A DNA stretch of 64,000 nucleotides from DASUXA01 sp036378155 (GTDB lineage: Bacteria > Actinomycetota > Actinomycetes > Mycobacteriales > Micromonosporaceae), in the NCBI GenBank assembly GCA_036378155.1, contig DASUXA010000032.1, positions 122,949 to 186,948 on the forward strand, read 5' to 3'. The position numbers and the translations under genes are program-made. This document shows positions 8,413 through 17,076 of the stretch, in pieces. The notes below the pieces were generated by a model that saw only the letters and a program-made list of their open reading frames with translations, was not told where the DNA came from and searched no databases. Every line of letters starts with the position of its first letter. Position 1 is the stretch's first letter.

Positions 8413-9936
8413 ATGGCACACAGCCCGACCCACCCCGTCGAGGCGACAAGCGTGCTACCAGCGGTTACCGCCGTGGTTCAGCGTGTCACCGCCGGTGAAC
8501 CCGGCTCGTCCGTCCTTGCCGATCTGGTCGACACGACCCGGGAGGTGCTCGGGGCGGCCGGCGGCACGTTCGTCGAGGTCGGTGCCGGTGGCGGACGGGT
8601 GGTGGCGGCGACCGGCGTGATGCGGTGGGCACTCGGGCGGTCGGTCGACGTGGATGCACGCGACGCGGACAGCGTGCTCGGGCGGTCGGGCATCCACACG
8701 TCGCGACCCGACGCCATGCCGTCCGGGTTCGCCGCGCTGCTGCGCGCCCACGGCGTCGAGCACATCGTCGCCGTCGGAGTCGAACTCGGCGACCGGGTGA
8801 TCGGCACGCTGTACCTGTTCTTTGTGGACGAGCCGGTGGCGCTGCCGGCGCAGTGGCGCGACGTGCTGGGATTCGTCGGGGCGACGATGGCGCACCTGTA
8901 CCGCGACCGTCGGGGTCTGCCGGTGTACGGCGACCTCGCGGCGGCGTCGCAACCGTCCGAGGCGGTGGTGCTCGTGGACGCGGACGGTACCGTCCGGGGC
9001 TGGAACCGGCCTGCCGCCGCGCTCGTCGGCATCCCTGCCGACCGGGCGCTCGGCGGACCGCTGCCGGTACCGGTACCCAGCCCGGGACGGTCGACCGAAC
9101 ACCGCACACGCGACGGTCGATTGCTTCGAGTTTCGTCAACGGATCTAGCGGGTACCGAATGCCGTGTGGTGACCCTGAGAGACGTCACCGGTGCGAGGCG
9201 TCGGGACGAGGCCGGTGAGCTGTTTCTCGCGCTCACCGGTCACGAACTGCGTACCCCGGTGACGGTCATCAAGGGGTACGCGGACACCCTCGCCGACCAC
9301 TGGGACGCGCTGAGCGACGGGGACCGTCGCGAGGCGGTACACGTGCTGCGCGAGCGCGCCGACGACCTGGCTCGGCTGCTGGAACGGCTGCTGACCGCCG
9401 CCGAGGACTACGCCGACGATCGCGAGGCGGTACCGTTCGACCTCGCCGACACGGTGCGGCAGAGCGTCGCGGATCTCCCCCGAGGCGCGGGCGACCGGCT
9501 GCTGCTCGACCTGGCGGGCGAAGCGCCGACGGCGCTGGGCGATCCCGCCGGTACCGCGACGGTCGTCGCCGAGCTGGTGACCAATGCGGTGAAGTATTCG
9601 CGACCCGGTACCCCGATCGAGGTGACGATCTTCGTGGAGCAGCGCACTGTCGGGCTGCGCGTCGCCGATCGCGGTATCGGTATCCGACCGGAGCACGTGG
9701 AAAGGGCGTTCGATCGGTTCTGGCAGGCGGAGTCGGGCGACCAGCGCCGGTACGGCGGGGTTGGACTCGGGCTCTACCTGGTCAGACGTATCGTCGAGCG
9801 GCAGAACGGGTGGGTGTCCTTACGCGCACGCGACGGTGGGGGTACGGTCGCGGAGGTGAGGCTGCCACGAGCAGATGTGATGGATACGGTCCGGCGTCCC
9901 CCCGCCGGGCCGGCTCCCGTCTCTGGGGAGGCCTGA
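8413..9936 (+). CDS. Soluble sensor histidine kinase (GAF-PAS-HisKA-HATPase)
   Basis: 507 residues with no membrane helix. A GAF-like region (about 20-165) is followed by a PAS-like region (about 175-265, EAVVLVDADGTVRGWNRPAAALVG). The dimerisation/phosphoacceptor motif LTGHELRTPVTVIKGYADTL comes next, with the phospho-His near residue 276. The ATPase has TNAVKYSRPGTP (N box), VADRGIGIRPEH (G1), FDRFWQ (F box) and GGVGLGLYLVRRIVERQNG (G2). No response regulator gene is adjacent, so it is an orphan kinase. Its stop overlaps the next gene as TGATG, which suggests coupled translation with a second, RsbW-like ATPase. Confidence 0.9.
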   Translation: MAHSPTHPVEATSVLPAVTAVVQRVTAGEPGSSVLADLVDTTREVLGAAGGTFVEVGAGGGRVVAATGVMRWALGRSVDVDARDADSVLGRSGIHTSRPDAMPSGFAALLRAHGVEHIVAVGVELGDRVIGTLYLFFVDEPVALPAQWRDVLGFVGATMAHLYRDRRGLPVYGDLAAASQPSEAVVLVDADGTVRGWNRPAAALVGIPADRALGGPLPVPVPSPGRSTEHRTRDGRLLRVSSTDLAGTECRVVTLRDVTGARRRDEAGELFLALTGHELRTPVTVIKGYADTLADHWDALSDGDRREAVHVLRERADDLARLLERLLTAAEDYADDREAVPFDLADTVRQSVADLPRGAGDRLLLDLAGEAPTALGDPAGTATVVAELVTNAVKYSRPGTPIEVTIFVEQRTVGLRVADRGIGIRPEHVERAFDRFWQAESGDQRRYGGVGLGLYLVRRIVERQNGWVSLRARDGGGTVAEVRLPRADVMDTVRRPPAGPAPVSGEA

Positions 9937-10355
9937 TGTCGACGGCGGTCGCGGAGCGTGCTTGGTGTGTGGTTGTCCCGCATCATGCCAAGGGCGCGCG
10001 GCTGGCTCGACATCGTTTGGCTGGCGAGCTTTCCGGGGTGGTAGCCCCCGAACTGTTGGCGGACGCCGTGGCGATCGTCGCTGAACTGGTCGGTAACGCC
10101 ATCCGGCACGCCGAACCGCTGCCCGGCGGGGTGATCCGGGTCGCCTGGCGGATGCGTACCTCACCCGACGGTGTCGAATCCGTCGAGGTGAGAGTGACCG
10201 ACGGCGGCTCTTCGGAGCCGCCGCGGTTGCGCTCGGTGGGACCGGACGCGATGGAGGGTCGCGGGCTGGCGATCGTCGCCGCGCTGGCGGACCGGTGGGG
10301 TGTCGACCGCGACGGTCTGGGTCAGAGCGTGTGGGCGCGGCTGTCGCGCCGCTGA
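9936..10355 (+). CDS. Anti-sigma-factor-like ATP-binding protein (RsbW/HATPase_c_2 type)
   Basis: 139 residues. The sequence contains an N box AELVGNAIRHAEPLPGG, an acidic strand VRVTDGGSSEPPRLRS in place of the usual D-x-G-x-G, and a final EGRGLAIVAALADRWGV box. This is the compact GHKL ATPase that in actinomycetes is called anti-sigma regulatory factor or Ser/Thr kinase-like ATP-binding protein. It begins at ATG 9936 behind GGGGAGG and overlaps the histidine-kinase stop by one base. The partner sigma factor or anti-anti-sigma factor is not in this neighbourhood, so the regulon is unknown. Confidence 0.8.
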   Translation: MSTAVAERAWCVVVPHHAKGARLARHRLAGELSGVVAPELLADAVAIVAELVGNAIRHAEPLPGGVIRVAWRMRTSPDGVESVEVRVTDGGSSEPPRLRSVGPDAMEGRGLAIVAALADRWGVDRDGLGQSVWARLSRR

Positions 10356-10444
10356 CTTTGTCCGCGCGGTCCGGTGCCCCGTCGACCGCGGGCTCGGTAT
10401 GCGGGCGCGACCGCCCACCCCGACACGTTCTAGGCTGTCTCGCC

Positions 10445-11323
10445 GTGGGCAAGCGTCGTAAGCAGTCCGGCGGCAGCGCCGCGACCAAGCAGAAGCTCCG
10501 GGACATCTTCGTACCCCGACCGTTCGAGGGACTCGTCGACGAGCCGGAGTGGATCGCGCTACGCGAACTCGTCCCAGCCGCGTCCGCGCCCCTGCGACTG
10601 GCTCCCGACCTCGCCGAGCGGTACGGCGACCGGAGCGTCACGCTGGCGACCGTGCTGCCGATGGCGTGGCCGGCGCTGACCAAGCCGGACGGCAGGGTGT
10701 TCGTCGGTCTGCAGCGGCACGTACAGTCCGGCGACGTTTCCCGCGACCTCGCCGAAGCGCTGCTGCGCGCGCTGGACACCGAGCCGGGCGGTCAGGTCGA
10801 GGTGCCGTCGCTGCCCGGTGAGGGACCTCGGCTGCAGGACGTGCTGACCGACGGACCGCTCGAGATCACGGTGCACGACGGGTTCGAGTTCTGGCTGGAC
10901 GAGGGCGCCACCGACGACCCGGAGGTGAAGGCGTCGCTGGAGCGCGCGAACGCGTCGATCTTCCCGACCGCGAAGCTGGCCGCCGTGCGCGCGGCGTACT
11001 GGACGCGCGTGCCCGACCGGGCGCATGTGCGCTGGGTACTGCCCGACGCCGAGGACCCGGCGCTGGACGCGCTGTCCCGGCTCGCCGAGGCGGACGCCGT
11101 CAGGCTCGGCGACGGTACCCGGTTCGCCGGCATGTTCCGGGCGCACGGGCTGCTCATTCCGGTGTGGGACGTGCCCTCGGAACCGGATGCCGCGTCCTGG
11201 GAGGAGCCGCTGGCACGGTTCGCCGAGCGGTACGCCGAGGCGCTCGCCGTCGGCGAACCGCTGTCCCCGGCGCAGCGCCGCGCCCGCCACGGGCTGCTGG
11301 GTCGTCAGCTCACCCTCCGCTGA
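10445..11323 (+). CDS. DUF5926 family protein
   Basis: 292 residues starting at GTG 10445 with the basic tag GKRRKQSGGSAATKQKLRDIFVPRPFEGL, then VALR-type LRELVPAASAPLRL and a VLPMAWPALTKPDGRVFVGLQ block. This layout is characteristic of the actinobacterial DUF5926 family. There is no known catalytic motif and no membrane helix. The C-terminal third (GLLIPVWDVPSEPDAASWEEPLARFAERYAEAL) is conserved in the family as I know it. The role is unknown. Its last 14 bases overlap the convergent arginine deiminase gene. Confidence 0.8.
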   Translation: MGKRRKQSGGSAATKQKLRDIFVPRPFEGLVDEPEWIALRELVPAASAPLRLAPDLAERYGDRSVTLATVLPMAWPALTKPDGRVFVGLQRHVQSGDVSRDLAEALLRALDTEPGGQVEVPSLPGEGPRLQDVLTDGPLEITVHDGFEFWLDEGATDDPEVKASLERANASIFPTAKLAAVRAAYWTRVPDRAHVRWVLPDAEDPALDALSRLAEADAVRLGDGTRFAGMFRAHGLLIPVWDVPSEPDAASWEEPLARFAERYAEALAVGEPLSPAQRRARHGLLGRQLTLR

Positions 11324-12557
11324 CCTCGACCCGGCGGCGCGGCGTCGCCCGCGCGGCGGGACCGACCGGCACCGGCGCCCGGGAGACCGGGCAGGACATG
11401 CAGCGGGGTCCACCTCGACCGGAGCCGAGTTCGGAACCGGGAATCCGGATCACTTCGATGCCGGCGCGTTCGAGTTGCGCGTTGGTCTGCACATTGCGTT
11501 CGTACGCGACGCACAGCCGAGGCGCGATCGCCAGCGTGTTGTTGCCGTCGTCCCACTGTTCCCGCTCGGCGGTGACCGGGTCGAGACCGGTGTCGATGAT
11601 GCGCATGGTGTCGATGCCGAGCGCGTCGGCGGCGGCGGCGAGGAACGGTTGCGGGTCGCCGACCCGGGGATGCCCGTCGGGTCCCGGGGTCACCGGATAG
11701 GCGACGAGCGAGTCGGCGACGTTGGGGTACATCAGGACCGCGTCGACGTCCACCATCGTGCACACGGTGTCCAGGTGCATGGTGGCGCGCTGCTGGGCGA
11801 CCGGCACCACCAGCACGGTGTGGGCGAGCCCGGCGTCGAACACCCGCCGGGAGAGCCGTTCCGCGCCCGCCGGGGTGGTGCGCTCGCCGACCCCGATCGC
11901 GATCACGCCCGAGCCGAGCAGCAGGACATCGCCGCCTTCGACGTGTTCGAGCGCCGGGTCGTACAGCAGCGGCGTGCCCGCGAACCGGGGGTGGTACCGG
12001 TACACCGCCGCCGTGATCGTGGTTTCCCGCCGTCGCGCCGGCATCGCGAAGCTGGTGACCGCGACGCGGTCGCCGATCCAGACGCTGGAGTCGCGGGTGA
12101 ACAGCAGGTTCGGCAGCGGATCGATGACGAAGTCGTGCCGGTCGAGCAGCCGGTACACCAGACCCGACCCGGTCGGCAGCTCCTCGTGGGCGAGCCCCGC
12201 CGTCAGTACCGTGGCGAGCCCCTCGGGGTCGAGTTGCGCGAGGTGGTCGGCGACCTCGCCGCGCAACGTGTCGCCGAGGCGTACGTCGGCGAGCACCGCC
12301 GCGGTCAGTTCGGCTCGCGCGGCAGGTACCCGCAGCGTCTCGACCAGCAGGTCGGCGAGGTAGAGCACCTCGACGCCGTGGTCGCGCAGGGCGGCGGCGA
12401 ACGTGTCGTGCTCCTCCTGCGCGCGGGCGACCCAGGGGATGCCGTCGAACAGCAGCGAGTCGTTGTTGCGGGGGGTCAGGCGCATCAGTTCCGGACCGGG
12501 TCGGTGCAGGATCACGGCACCGAGTCGTCCGACTTCGCTGTCCACGTAGTGGCTCAC
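11310..12557 (-). CDS. arcA: Arginine deiminase
   Basis: 415 residues, the usual length. It carries FTRDSSVWIGDRVAV (substrate Asp), YDPALEHVEGGDVLLLG (Glu-Gly-Gly-Asp), MHLDTVCTMVDVDAVLMYP (catalytic His) and a C-terminal GGPRCMSCPVSR with the nucleophilic Cys. It hydrolyses L-arginine to citrulline and ammonia, the first step of the ADI pathway, in the cytoplasm. The GTG at 12557 (start SHYVDSEVGRLGAVILHRPG) matches the family N-terminus. The open frame upstream is an arginine/proline-rich extension without homology. No arcB or arcC lies next to it. An AT-rich inverted repeat 157 bp upstream could be a control site. Confidence 0.93.
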   Translation of the reverse strand: MSHYVDSEVGRLGAVILHRPGPELMRLTPRNNDSLLFDGIPWVARAQEEHDTFAAALRDHGVEVLYLADLLVETLRVPAARAELTAAVLADVRLGDTLRGEVADHLAQLDPEGLATVLTAGLAHEELPTGSGLVYRLLDRHDFVIDPLPNLLFTRDSSVWIGDRVAVTSFAMPARRRETTITAAVYRYHPRFAGTPLLYDPALEHVEGGDVLLLGSGVIAIGVGERTTPAGAERLSRRVFDAGLAHTVLVVPVAQQRATMHLDTVCTMVDVDAVLMYPNVADSLVAYPVTPGPDGHPRVGDPQPFLAAAADALGIDTMRIIDTGLDPVTAEREQWDDGNNTLAIAPRLCVAYERNVQTNAQLERAGIEVIRIPGSELGSGRGGPRCMSCPVSRAPVPVGPAARATPRRRVEVSGG

Positions 12558-12713
12558 CCAGCGAGCGTATGTCCGCTGCGCGTGGCTCGGGCGGTCGGCG
12601 GGTCGGGCGGACGGCGCATCGGTTGGGACGGGTGTCGATACCGGCACGGAGCCCGTCCGACAGGTCGGCGTCCGCATCGGATCGGCGTCTCACACGGGTA
12701 CGAACATACAAGG

Positions 12714-12730
12714 ATGAATAGAACATTCAT
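12714..12730. promoter_or_regulatory. AT-rich inverted repeat between arcA and the NERD gene
   Basis: ATGAAT-AGAAC-ATTCAT in an unusually AT-rich patch (12700-12740) of the 276-bp divergent intergenic region. TGAAT-N5-ATTCA resembles an ARG box half-site pair except that the spacer is five rather than four bases, so ArgR binding is only a possibility. The rest of 12558-12833 contains no gene that I can support. Confidence 0.35.
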
Positions 12731-12833
12731 CTGCTCTCATTCCACCGTCATTCCGCCCCTGGACCTATTTCTGTAGGCACGCGCACACGTAACGTGATTG
12801 ACGGACCGCATGTGCGACGCCGGAGGTGGGGCG

Positions 12834-13517
12834 GTGACCGGATTTCTCGACGCCAGCGACCTGAGCCGTGACCGGTTCGGTGGGCCGCTCGGAGAGGCGC
12901 GCCCGTCGCCGTTTCAGCGGGTTCGGCAGTGGCGCGCCGAGCGTGACCTGCGCCGATCCGAGGAGGAGCACGCCAAGGTGGCGGAGAAGCTCAGCAAGCT
13001 CGGTCCTCGGTGGCGGGTCGTGGACTGGCGGGAGTTCGACGATCAGCGGCGTGGTCGCACCCGGATGAACTTCCTCACCATCGGCCCCGGCGGCATCTTC
13101 TCGGTCACCATCCGGCAACACGGCCGCAGCCGGGTGCTGCTCGCCGGCGACGTCGTCCAGGTGAACGGCGAGCGCCCCCCGTACGTGGCGGAGGCGCGCC
13201 GGAACGCGAAGCAGGCGGCGGACGCGTTCAGCCGCGCGACCGGTGTGCAGGTACCGGTTGTCCCGGTGCTCGCCTTCGACGGCAGCGGTGTGCTCACCGT
13301 GTACGGGCTGCCGAAGGGTTGCGTGGTCACCACGTACCCCGAGCTGGCACACGTGCTCGACGCGCACGGCGAGCGGATCGCGGACTCCACCGTGGACAAG
13401 CTGTGCGGTATCGCCAACCACCCGCTGACCTGGATCAACCCGCGATACGAGTCGCTGGCGGACCGGTACCGCTGGTACCCGTCGGAGGTGGCGAGCGACG
13501 AAGGTTCCCCCCGGTAG
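12834..13517 (+). CDS. NERD domain protein
   Basis: 227 residues from GTG 12834, chosen because GGAGGTGG lies five bases before it. In-frame ATG 12810 lacks such a site. A charged helical N-terminus (RVRQWRAERDLRRSEEEHAKVAEKLSKL) leads into a nuclease-related NERD-like core. This has GRTRMNFLTIGPGGIFSVTIRQHGRSRVLLAGDVVQVNG followed by an Arg/Lys-containing helix EARRNAKQAADAF, then VPVVPVLAFDGSGVLTVYG. The NERD fold is distantly related to restriction-type nucleases. The D-x-E-x-K core is not clearly intact here, so nuclease activity is doubtful. Function unknown. Confidence 0.72.
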   Translation: MTGFLDASDLSRDRFGGPLGEARPSPFQRVRQWRAERDLRRSEEEHAKVAEKLSKLGPRWRVVDWREFDDQRRGRTRMNFLTIGPGGIFSVTIRQHGRSRVLLAGDVVQVNGERPPYVAEARRNAKQAADAFSRATGVQVPVVPVLAFDGSGVLTVYGLPKGCVVTTYPELAHVLDAHGERIADSTVDKLCGIANHPLTWINPRYESLADRYRWYPSEVASDEGSPR

Positions 13518-13684
13518 CGGGAGCGCCCGCACGACGCAGGGCGCTCGCGTCGGGTCCGCAGCCGATCCGCGCTGGTCGCGCAACGCGACGTGCGTCACAC
13601 CACTCCTCGCCGCCGCAGGTCGCGCAACGTCTGCCGCGCCCTGCCGCGCAGAGTTATCGTGATGCGGCAGAGCGTTGAGGAGGC

Positions 13685-14137
13685 GTGTTGGCCCACGTGG
13701 AACTCGCCCTGTCCAGGGTCCACCCGGCTCGTCGACAGGCCGCCGGAGGTCCGGCTGCCGGGTCGCTCGAGCGATGGGCGAGCGTCGTCCAGACCGCCAG
13801 CGAACCGTGCCTCGCGGTCGACGGCGACGGGGTGATCCAGGCGGTTTCCGAGGCGTGCTGCGAACTGCTCGGTTTCGACGATCCGGGCGCGGTGATCGGC
13901 AACAGCCTGTCCGGCGGCATCCTGCGGCTGCTCGACTTCACCTCGTGCGGGGCGGAATTGACGCCCGCCGAGCTTCAGAAGATCCCGCCGCTGCTCGCGA
14001 TCACCTCGGGTCGACTGGCGCGCGGGCTGCTGCGGGTCCAGGTACCGGACGATGTGGTCACGCTCGACGCGGTAGCGACGCCGCTGTGGGACGGTCAGCG
14101 GGTCGCGGGATCGCTGACGTTCTTCGCGCTCATCTGA
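13685..14137 (+). CDS. PAS-domain-like small protein
   Basis: 150 residues. After a short linker the sequence ASEPCLAVDGDGVIQAVSEACCELLGFDDPGAVIGNSL (about 38-75) reads as a PAS core, ending in DAVATPLWDGQRVAGSLTFFAL. No output domain is attached, so it may act as a partner in a signalling pair. GTG 13685 and TTG 13688 both sit close to GAGGAGG (13677-13683), so the exact start is uncertain. The 167 bp before it hold two GGTCGCGCAACG copies (13575, 13617), possibly operator halves. Confidence 0.65.
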   Translation: MLAHVELALSRVHPARRQAAGGPAAGSLERWASVVQTASEPCLAVDGDGVIQAVSEACCELLGFDDPGAVIGNSLSGGILRLLDFTSCGAELTPAELQKIPPLLAITSGRLARGLLRVQVPDDVVTLDAVATPLWDGQRVAGSLTFFALI

Positions 14138-14184
14138 CTCACCGCCGCGTCCGCGCACTTCCGGCACTGCGTACGCTGCACTGC

Positions 14185-14565
14185 ATGTTGGACCTCGAGC
14201 TGTTGCCGGGTGACTACGCCGTGTGTTCACTGCCCGCGGGCTCCTCGATCCCCGCTGACCTGGATACATCGACGGATATCGTGTCGGTTACCTGGACGCC
14301 CGACGAGGTCTCCGTCATCTGCCGCGTCGAGCAGGCGCCCGCAGGCGCCAGCGTCGAGTCGCCCTGGCGGTGCCTGCGCGTGGCGGGACCGCTCGATCTC
14401 GCGCTTACCGGAGTGCTCGCCTCCCTGGTCGCGCCGCTCGCCGACGCGCGCGTCAACGTCTTCGCGTTCTCCACCTACGACACCGACTACCTGCTGGTAC
14501 CGACGGTCCGGTTGACCGAGGCGGTGGCGGCACTGACGTCCGCGGGGCATCGGGTGACCGGCTGA
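14185..14565 (+). CDS. ACT domain protein
   Basis: 126 residues: MLDLELLPGDYAVCSLPAGSSIP, then SVTWTPDEVSVICRVEQAPAGASVESPWRCLRVAGPLDLALTGVLASLVAPLADARVNVFAFSTYDTDYLLV. The strand order and the phrase about P-L-A-D-A-x-V-N-V-F-A-F-S-T-Y-D-T-D-Y-L-L-V are those of the small stand-alone ACT proteins (CASTOR/ACT_7-like) of actinomycetes. ACT domains bind amino acids as allosteric ligands, but the ligand here is unknown. It sits 610 bp upstream of pheA, whose own ACT domain responds to phenylalanine in other bacteria. Confidence 0.75.
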   Translation: MLDLELLPGDYAVCSLPAGSSIPADLDTSTDIVSVTWTPDEVSVICRVEQAPAGASVESPWRCLRVAGPLDLALTGVLASLVAPLADARVNVFAFSTYDTDYLLVPTVRLTEAVAALTSAGHRVTG

Positions 14566-14610
14566 GGGTCCTACGATGGGCGCGGCCGCTGGGGCGTGAA
14601 AGGCACGTTC

Positions 14611-15165
14611 ATGAATGAAGGAGTACGCGGGACCCGCGGGCAGCCGCGGGTGTCCAGTCGGACGCGCCGCTATCCGTGGGCGTTGCTGGCGCTGCTGACC
14701 GCCGCCGCCACGCTCGCCGGCTGTGGTCGGCGGGTCGAACCGTTGCCGGTACCGACGCTCGCGGTCACCGCGATGCCGTCCCCGACCGGTACCGCCGTGC
14801 CGTCCCCGACCGTCGCCCCGCCGCTGCCCGCTCCCTCGCCGTCCGGTACCGGCTTCCCCGAGACGATCGCCGTGGACTGCGCCGGTACCCCCGCCGCCGA
14901 CCGGATCATCGCGCTGCTCCGTGCCCGAGGATGGCTGTCCGCCCGCACCCCGGCGACCGTCAGCGTCGGTCCGCTGTGCGCCGGCACCTGGCAGTACACG
15001 ATCCTCAGCGTGTCCGGACACGAGCCGCTGCAGGTCGTCACCGAGGGACCGCCGACCGGGTTACGGCTGGTCACGGCGGGCACCGACATCTGCACCATCG
15101 AGGTACGCACCACCGCGCCAGCCGGCATCATCGGCGCCGCGCACTGCCCTCCGCCGTCCGCCTAA
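14611..15165 (+). CDS. Putative lipoprotein of unknown function
   Basis: 184 residues from ATG 14611. A basic region (TRRYPW) precedes a hydrophobic stretch ALLALLTAAATLAG and the lipobox L-A-G-C, which predicts lipid attachment to Cys and anchoring on the outer face of the membrane. A Pro/Ser/Thr linker with repeated PSPT motifs follows, then a compact domain with four more cysteines (DCAG, PLCAG, DICT, AHCPP), probably two disulfides. I do not recognise the fold. It ends nine bases before the pheA start, so both are likely on one transcript. Confidence 0.7.
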   Translation: MNEGVRGTRGQPRVSSRTRRYPWALLALLTAAATLAGCGRRVEPLPVPTLAVTAMPSPTGTAVPSPTVAPPLPAPSPSGTGFPETIAVDCAGTPAADRIIALLRARGWLSARTPATVSVGPLCAGTWQYTILSVSGHEPLQVVTEGPPTGLRLVTAGTDICTIEVRTTAPAGIIGAAHCPPPSA

Positions 15166-15174
15166 GCTGACTCC

Positions 15175-16125
15175 ATGCCAGGTGTACCGCCGACCCGCTT
15201 CGTCTACCTCGGGCCCGAGGGCACCTTCTCCGAGCAGGCGCTGCGGACCATTCCCGCCGCCGAACACGGCAGCCGTACCCCGGCGCGCAGCGTGCCGGAG
15301 GCGCTCGACGCCGTCCGCTCCGGCGACGCGGACGCCGCGCTGGTACCCCTGGAAAACTCGGTCGGCGGGGCGGTCGCGGTCACCCTCGACGAACTCGCCA
15401 ACGGCGCACCCCTGGTGATCACGCGCGAGGTGCTGCTGCCGGTGGAGTTCGTGCTCGCCGCGCGCAGCGGCACCGGCGTCGACCGGATCCGTACCGTCGC
15501 CGCGCACCCGCAGGCGGCTCTGCAGTGCCGTGCCTGGCTGCGGGACAACCTGCCGGACGCGACCGTGGTCGACGCCCTGTCCAACGCCGCCGCCGCACGC
15601 GGCGCCGCCGACGGCGACGTCGACGCCTGCGTCTGCGCGCCGGTCGCCGCCGGGCGGCACCGACTGGCGGTACTGGCTGACAAGATCTCCGACCATCCCG
15701 AGGCGGTCACCCGGTTCGCGCTGGTCACCCGCCCAGGACCGCTGCCGCCGCCGACCGGCGACGACATCACGTCGCTGGCGGTGTACATCGCCCACGACCG
15801 GTCCGGCGCACTGCTCGCCGTGCTCACCGAACTCGCCGTGCGGGGCGTGAACCTGACCCGGATCGAGTCCCGACCGACCGGCGAGCGGCTGGGGCGGTAC
15901 TGCTTCTTCCTCGACTGCAACGGACACGTGGCGCAGGCGCGGCTGGGCGAGGCGTTGCAGGCGCTCCGGCGGATCTGCGCGGACGTCCGCTTCCTCGGGT
16001 CGTACCCGCGCGCCGCGCGCGACGGTACCGACCGACCCCCGCGCGAGCCCGCCGGTACCGCCGAGGTCGACTTCGCCGACGCCGCCGCCTGGCTCACCCG
16101 GATCCGTACCGGCGACATCCGCTGA
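15175..16125 (+). CDS. pheA: Prephenate dehydratase
   Basis: 316 residues. The catalytic domain starts VYLGPEGTFSEQAL and contains LVPLENSVGGAVAVTLDEL, HPQAALQCRAWL, the SNAAAAR loop and the TRFALVTR motif with its essential Thr-Arg-Phe. A C-terminal ACT domain (about 200-280) has GALLAVLTELAVRGVNLTRIESRP, the G-A-L and E-S-R-P phenylalanine-binding signatures. It converts prephenate to phenylpyruvate in phenylalanine biosynthesis and is expected to be feedback-inhibited by Phe. There is no fused chorismate mutase, as usual in actinomycetes. Confidence 0.95.
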   Translation: MPGVPPTRFVYLGPEGTFSEQALRTIPAAEHGSRTPARSVPEALDAVRSGDADAALVPLENSVGGAVAVTLDELANGAPLVITREVLLPVEFVLAARSGTGVDRIRTVAAHPQAALQCRAWLRDNLPDATVVDALSNAAAARGAADGDVDACVCAPVAAGRHRLAVLADKISDHPEAVTRFALVTRPGPLPPPTGDDITSLAVYIAHDRSGALLAVLTELAVRGVNLTRIESRPTGERLGRYCFFLDCNGHVAQARLGEALQALRRICADVRFLGSYPRAARDGTDRPPREPAGTAEVDFADAAAWLTRIRTGDIR

Positions 16126-16154
16126 CGTAAACGCGGGTGGTCGGCGATCGGAGC

Positions 16155-16182
16155 ACCGCCCGGCGCCACCCCGCCGGGCGGT
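16155..16182. terminator. Bidirectional hairpin between pheA and the AIM24 gene
   Basis: ACCGCCCGGCG (16155-16165) pairs perfectly with CGCCGGGCGGT (16172-16182) around a six-base loop, between two convergent genes only 61 bp apart. It probably stops transcription from both sides. Confidence 0.7.
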
Positions 16183-16186
16183 TCCG

Positions 16187-16927
16187 TCAGCCGTTGAGCA
16201 GGGTGCCCAGCAGACCCTGGTTCTGGTTCTGCGCCCCGGAACCCGCGCCGGCGACCGTGCCGGCAGGCGGCTCCTCGGACGGCTGTACCACGACGAAGCC
16301 CTGACCGGCGAAGCTCATCGTGAACGCCTCGCCGGTGTGCCGGCCCAGCAGCGTGCCGAGCCCGAGCTGCTCTGCCCGGTGGTACCCGGTCTGCAGGCTC
16401 GCCGACCAGCAGATCGCCGCCTGCGGGTCGGCGAACGTCGGCTGGTCCACCCGGAGTACGACCGGGGTGCCCTTGGTGGTGATCGCGATCCGACCCTGTC
16501 CGCTGAACACGCAGTTGAACATGCCCGCCGAGGACAGCATGCCGGTGCCCTGGACGAACCTGATGTCGTACTGCAGGGTCGGCTCGAAGGCGAGCACGTT
16601 CTTGCCGTTGATGGTCAGCGCGTCGCCGGGTTCCAGGTCGATCAGGTGGACGTCGCTGGCGCGCTCGGCGAGGAACACGTCGCCCTGCCCGGACAGCCGC
16701 ATCAGCGGTACGCCCTCACCGGTCAGCTTCTGCTTCAGCCACTTGCCCACCCCGCCCGAGCCCAGCGCCTCGAAGCGGACCCGACCCTGGTAGGCGACCA
16801 TCGATCCGGTACGGGCGAAACAGTCGCCGTTCAGCTCGATCTTGAGCATCTTGGAGTTCTGCAGGCGCATGCCCGGCTGAGCCGACTCCTTCTCCAGGTT
16901 GTCGGCGGCGAAGAGGTCACTGCGCAT
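16187..16927 (-). CDS. AIM24 family protein
   Basis: 246 residues from an ATG at 16927 placed behind GAAGGATG. The sequence is a beta-rich AIM24 domain: KIELNGDCFARTGSMVAYQGRVRFE, GEGVPLMRLSGQGDVFLAERASDVHLIDLEPGDALTINGKNVLAFE, then SAGMFNCVFSGQGRIAITTKGTPVVLRVD and HTGEAFTMSFAGQGFVVVQPSE. The glycine-rich repeats are typical of the family, named after a yeast mitochondrial protein. The bacterial function is not established. The glutamine/asparagine-rich C-terminal tail is not part of the domain. Confidence 0.88.
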   Translation of the reverse strand: MRSDLFAADNLEKESAQPGMRLQNSKMLKIELNGDCFARTGSMVAYQGRVRFEALGSGGVGKWLKQKLTGEGVPLMRLSGQGDVFLAERASDVHLIDLEPGDALTINGKNVLAFEPTLQYDIRFVQGTGMLSSAGMFNCVFSGQGRIAITTKGTPVVLRVDQPTFADPQAAICWSASLQTGYHRAEQLGLGTLLGRHTGEAFTMSFAGQGFVVVQPSEEPPAGTVAGAGSGAQNQNQGLLGTLLNG

Positions 16928-17076
16928 GGGGGACATCCTTCCGAGGGGGAACGTCGACCGGCGACCGCGCGGCTCGGCGCGTGACGTCGCGCCTTGACCA
17001 CCGGTCGTCTCCACTGTGGCAACCGTGGGCAAGGCGGCTGGCGCGGCGCCATCCGGGCGCCCGGCACCCGGCGGCG

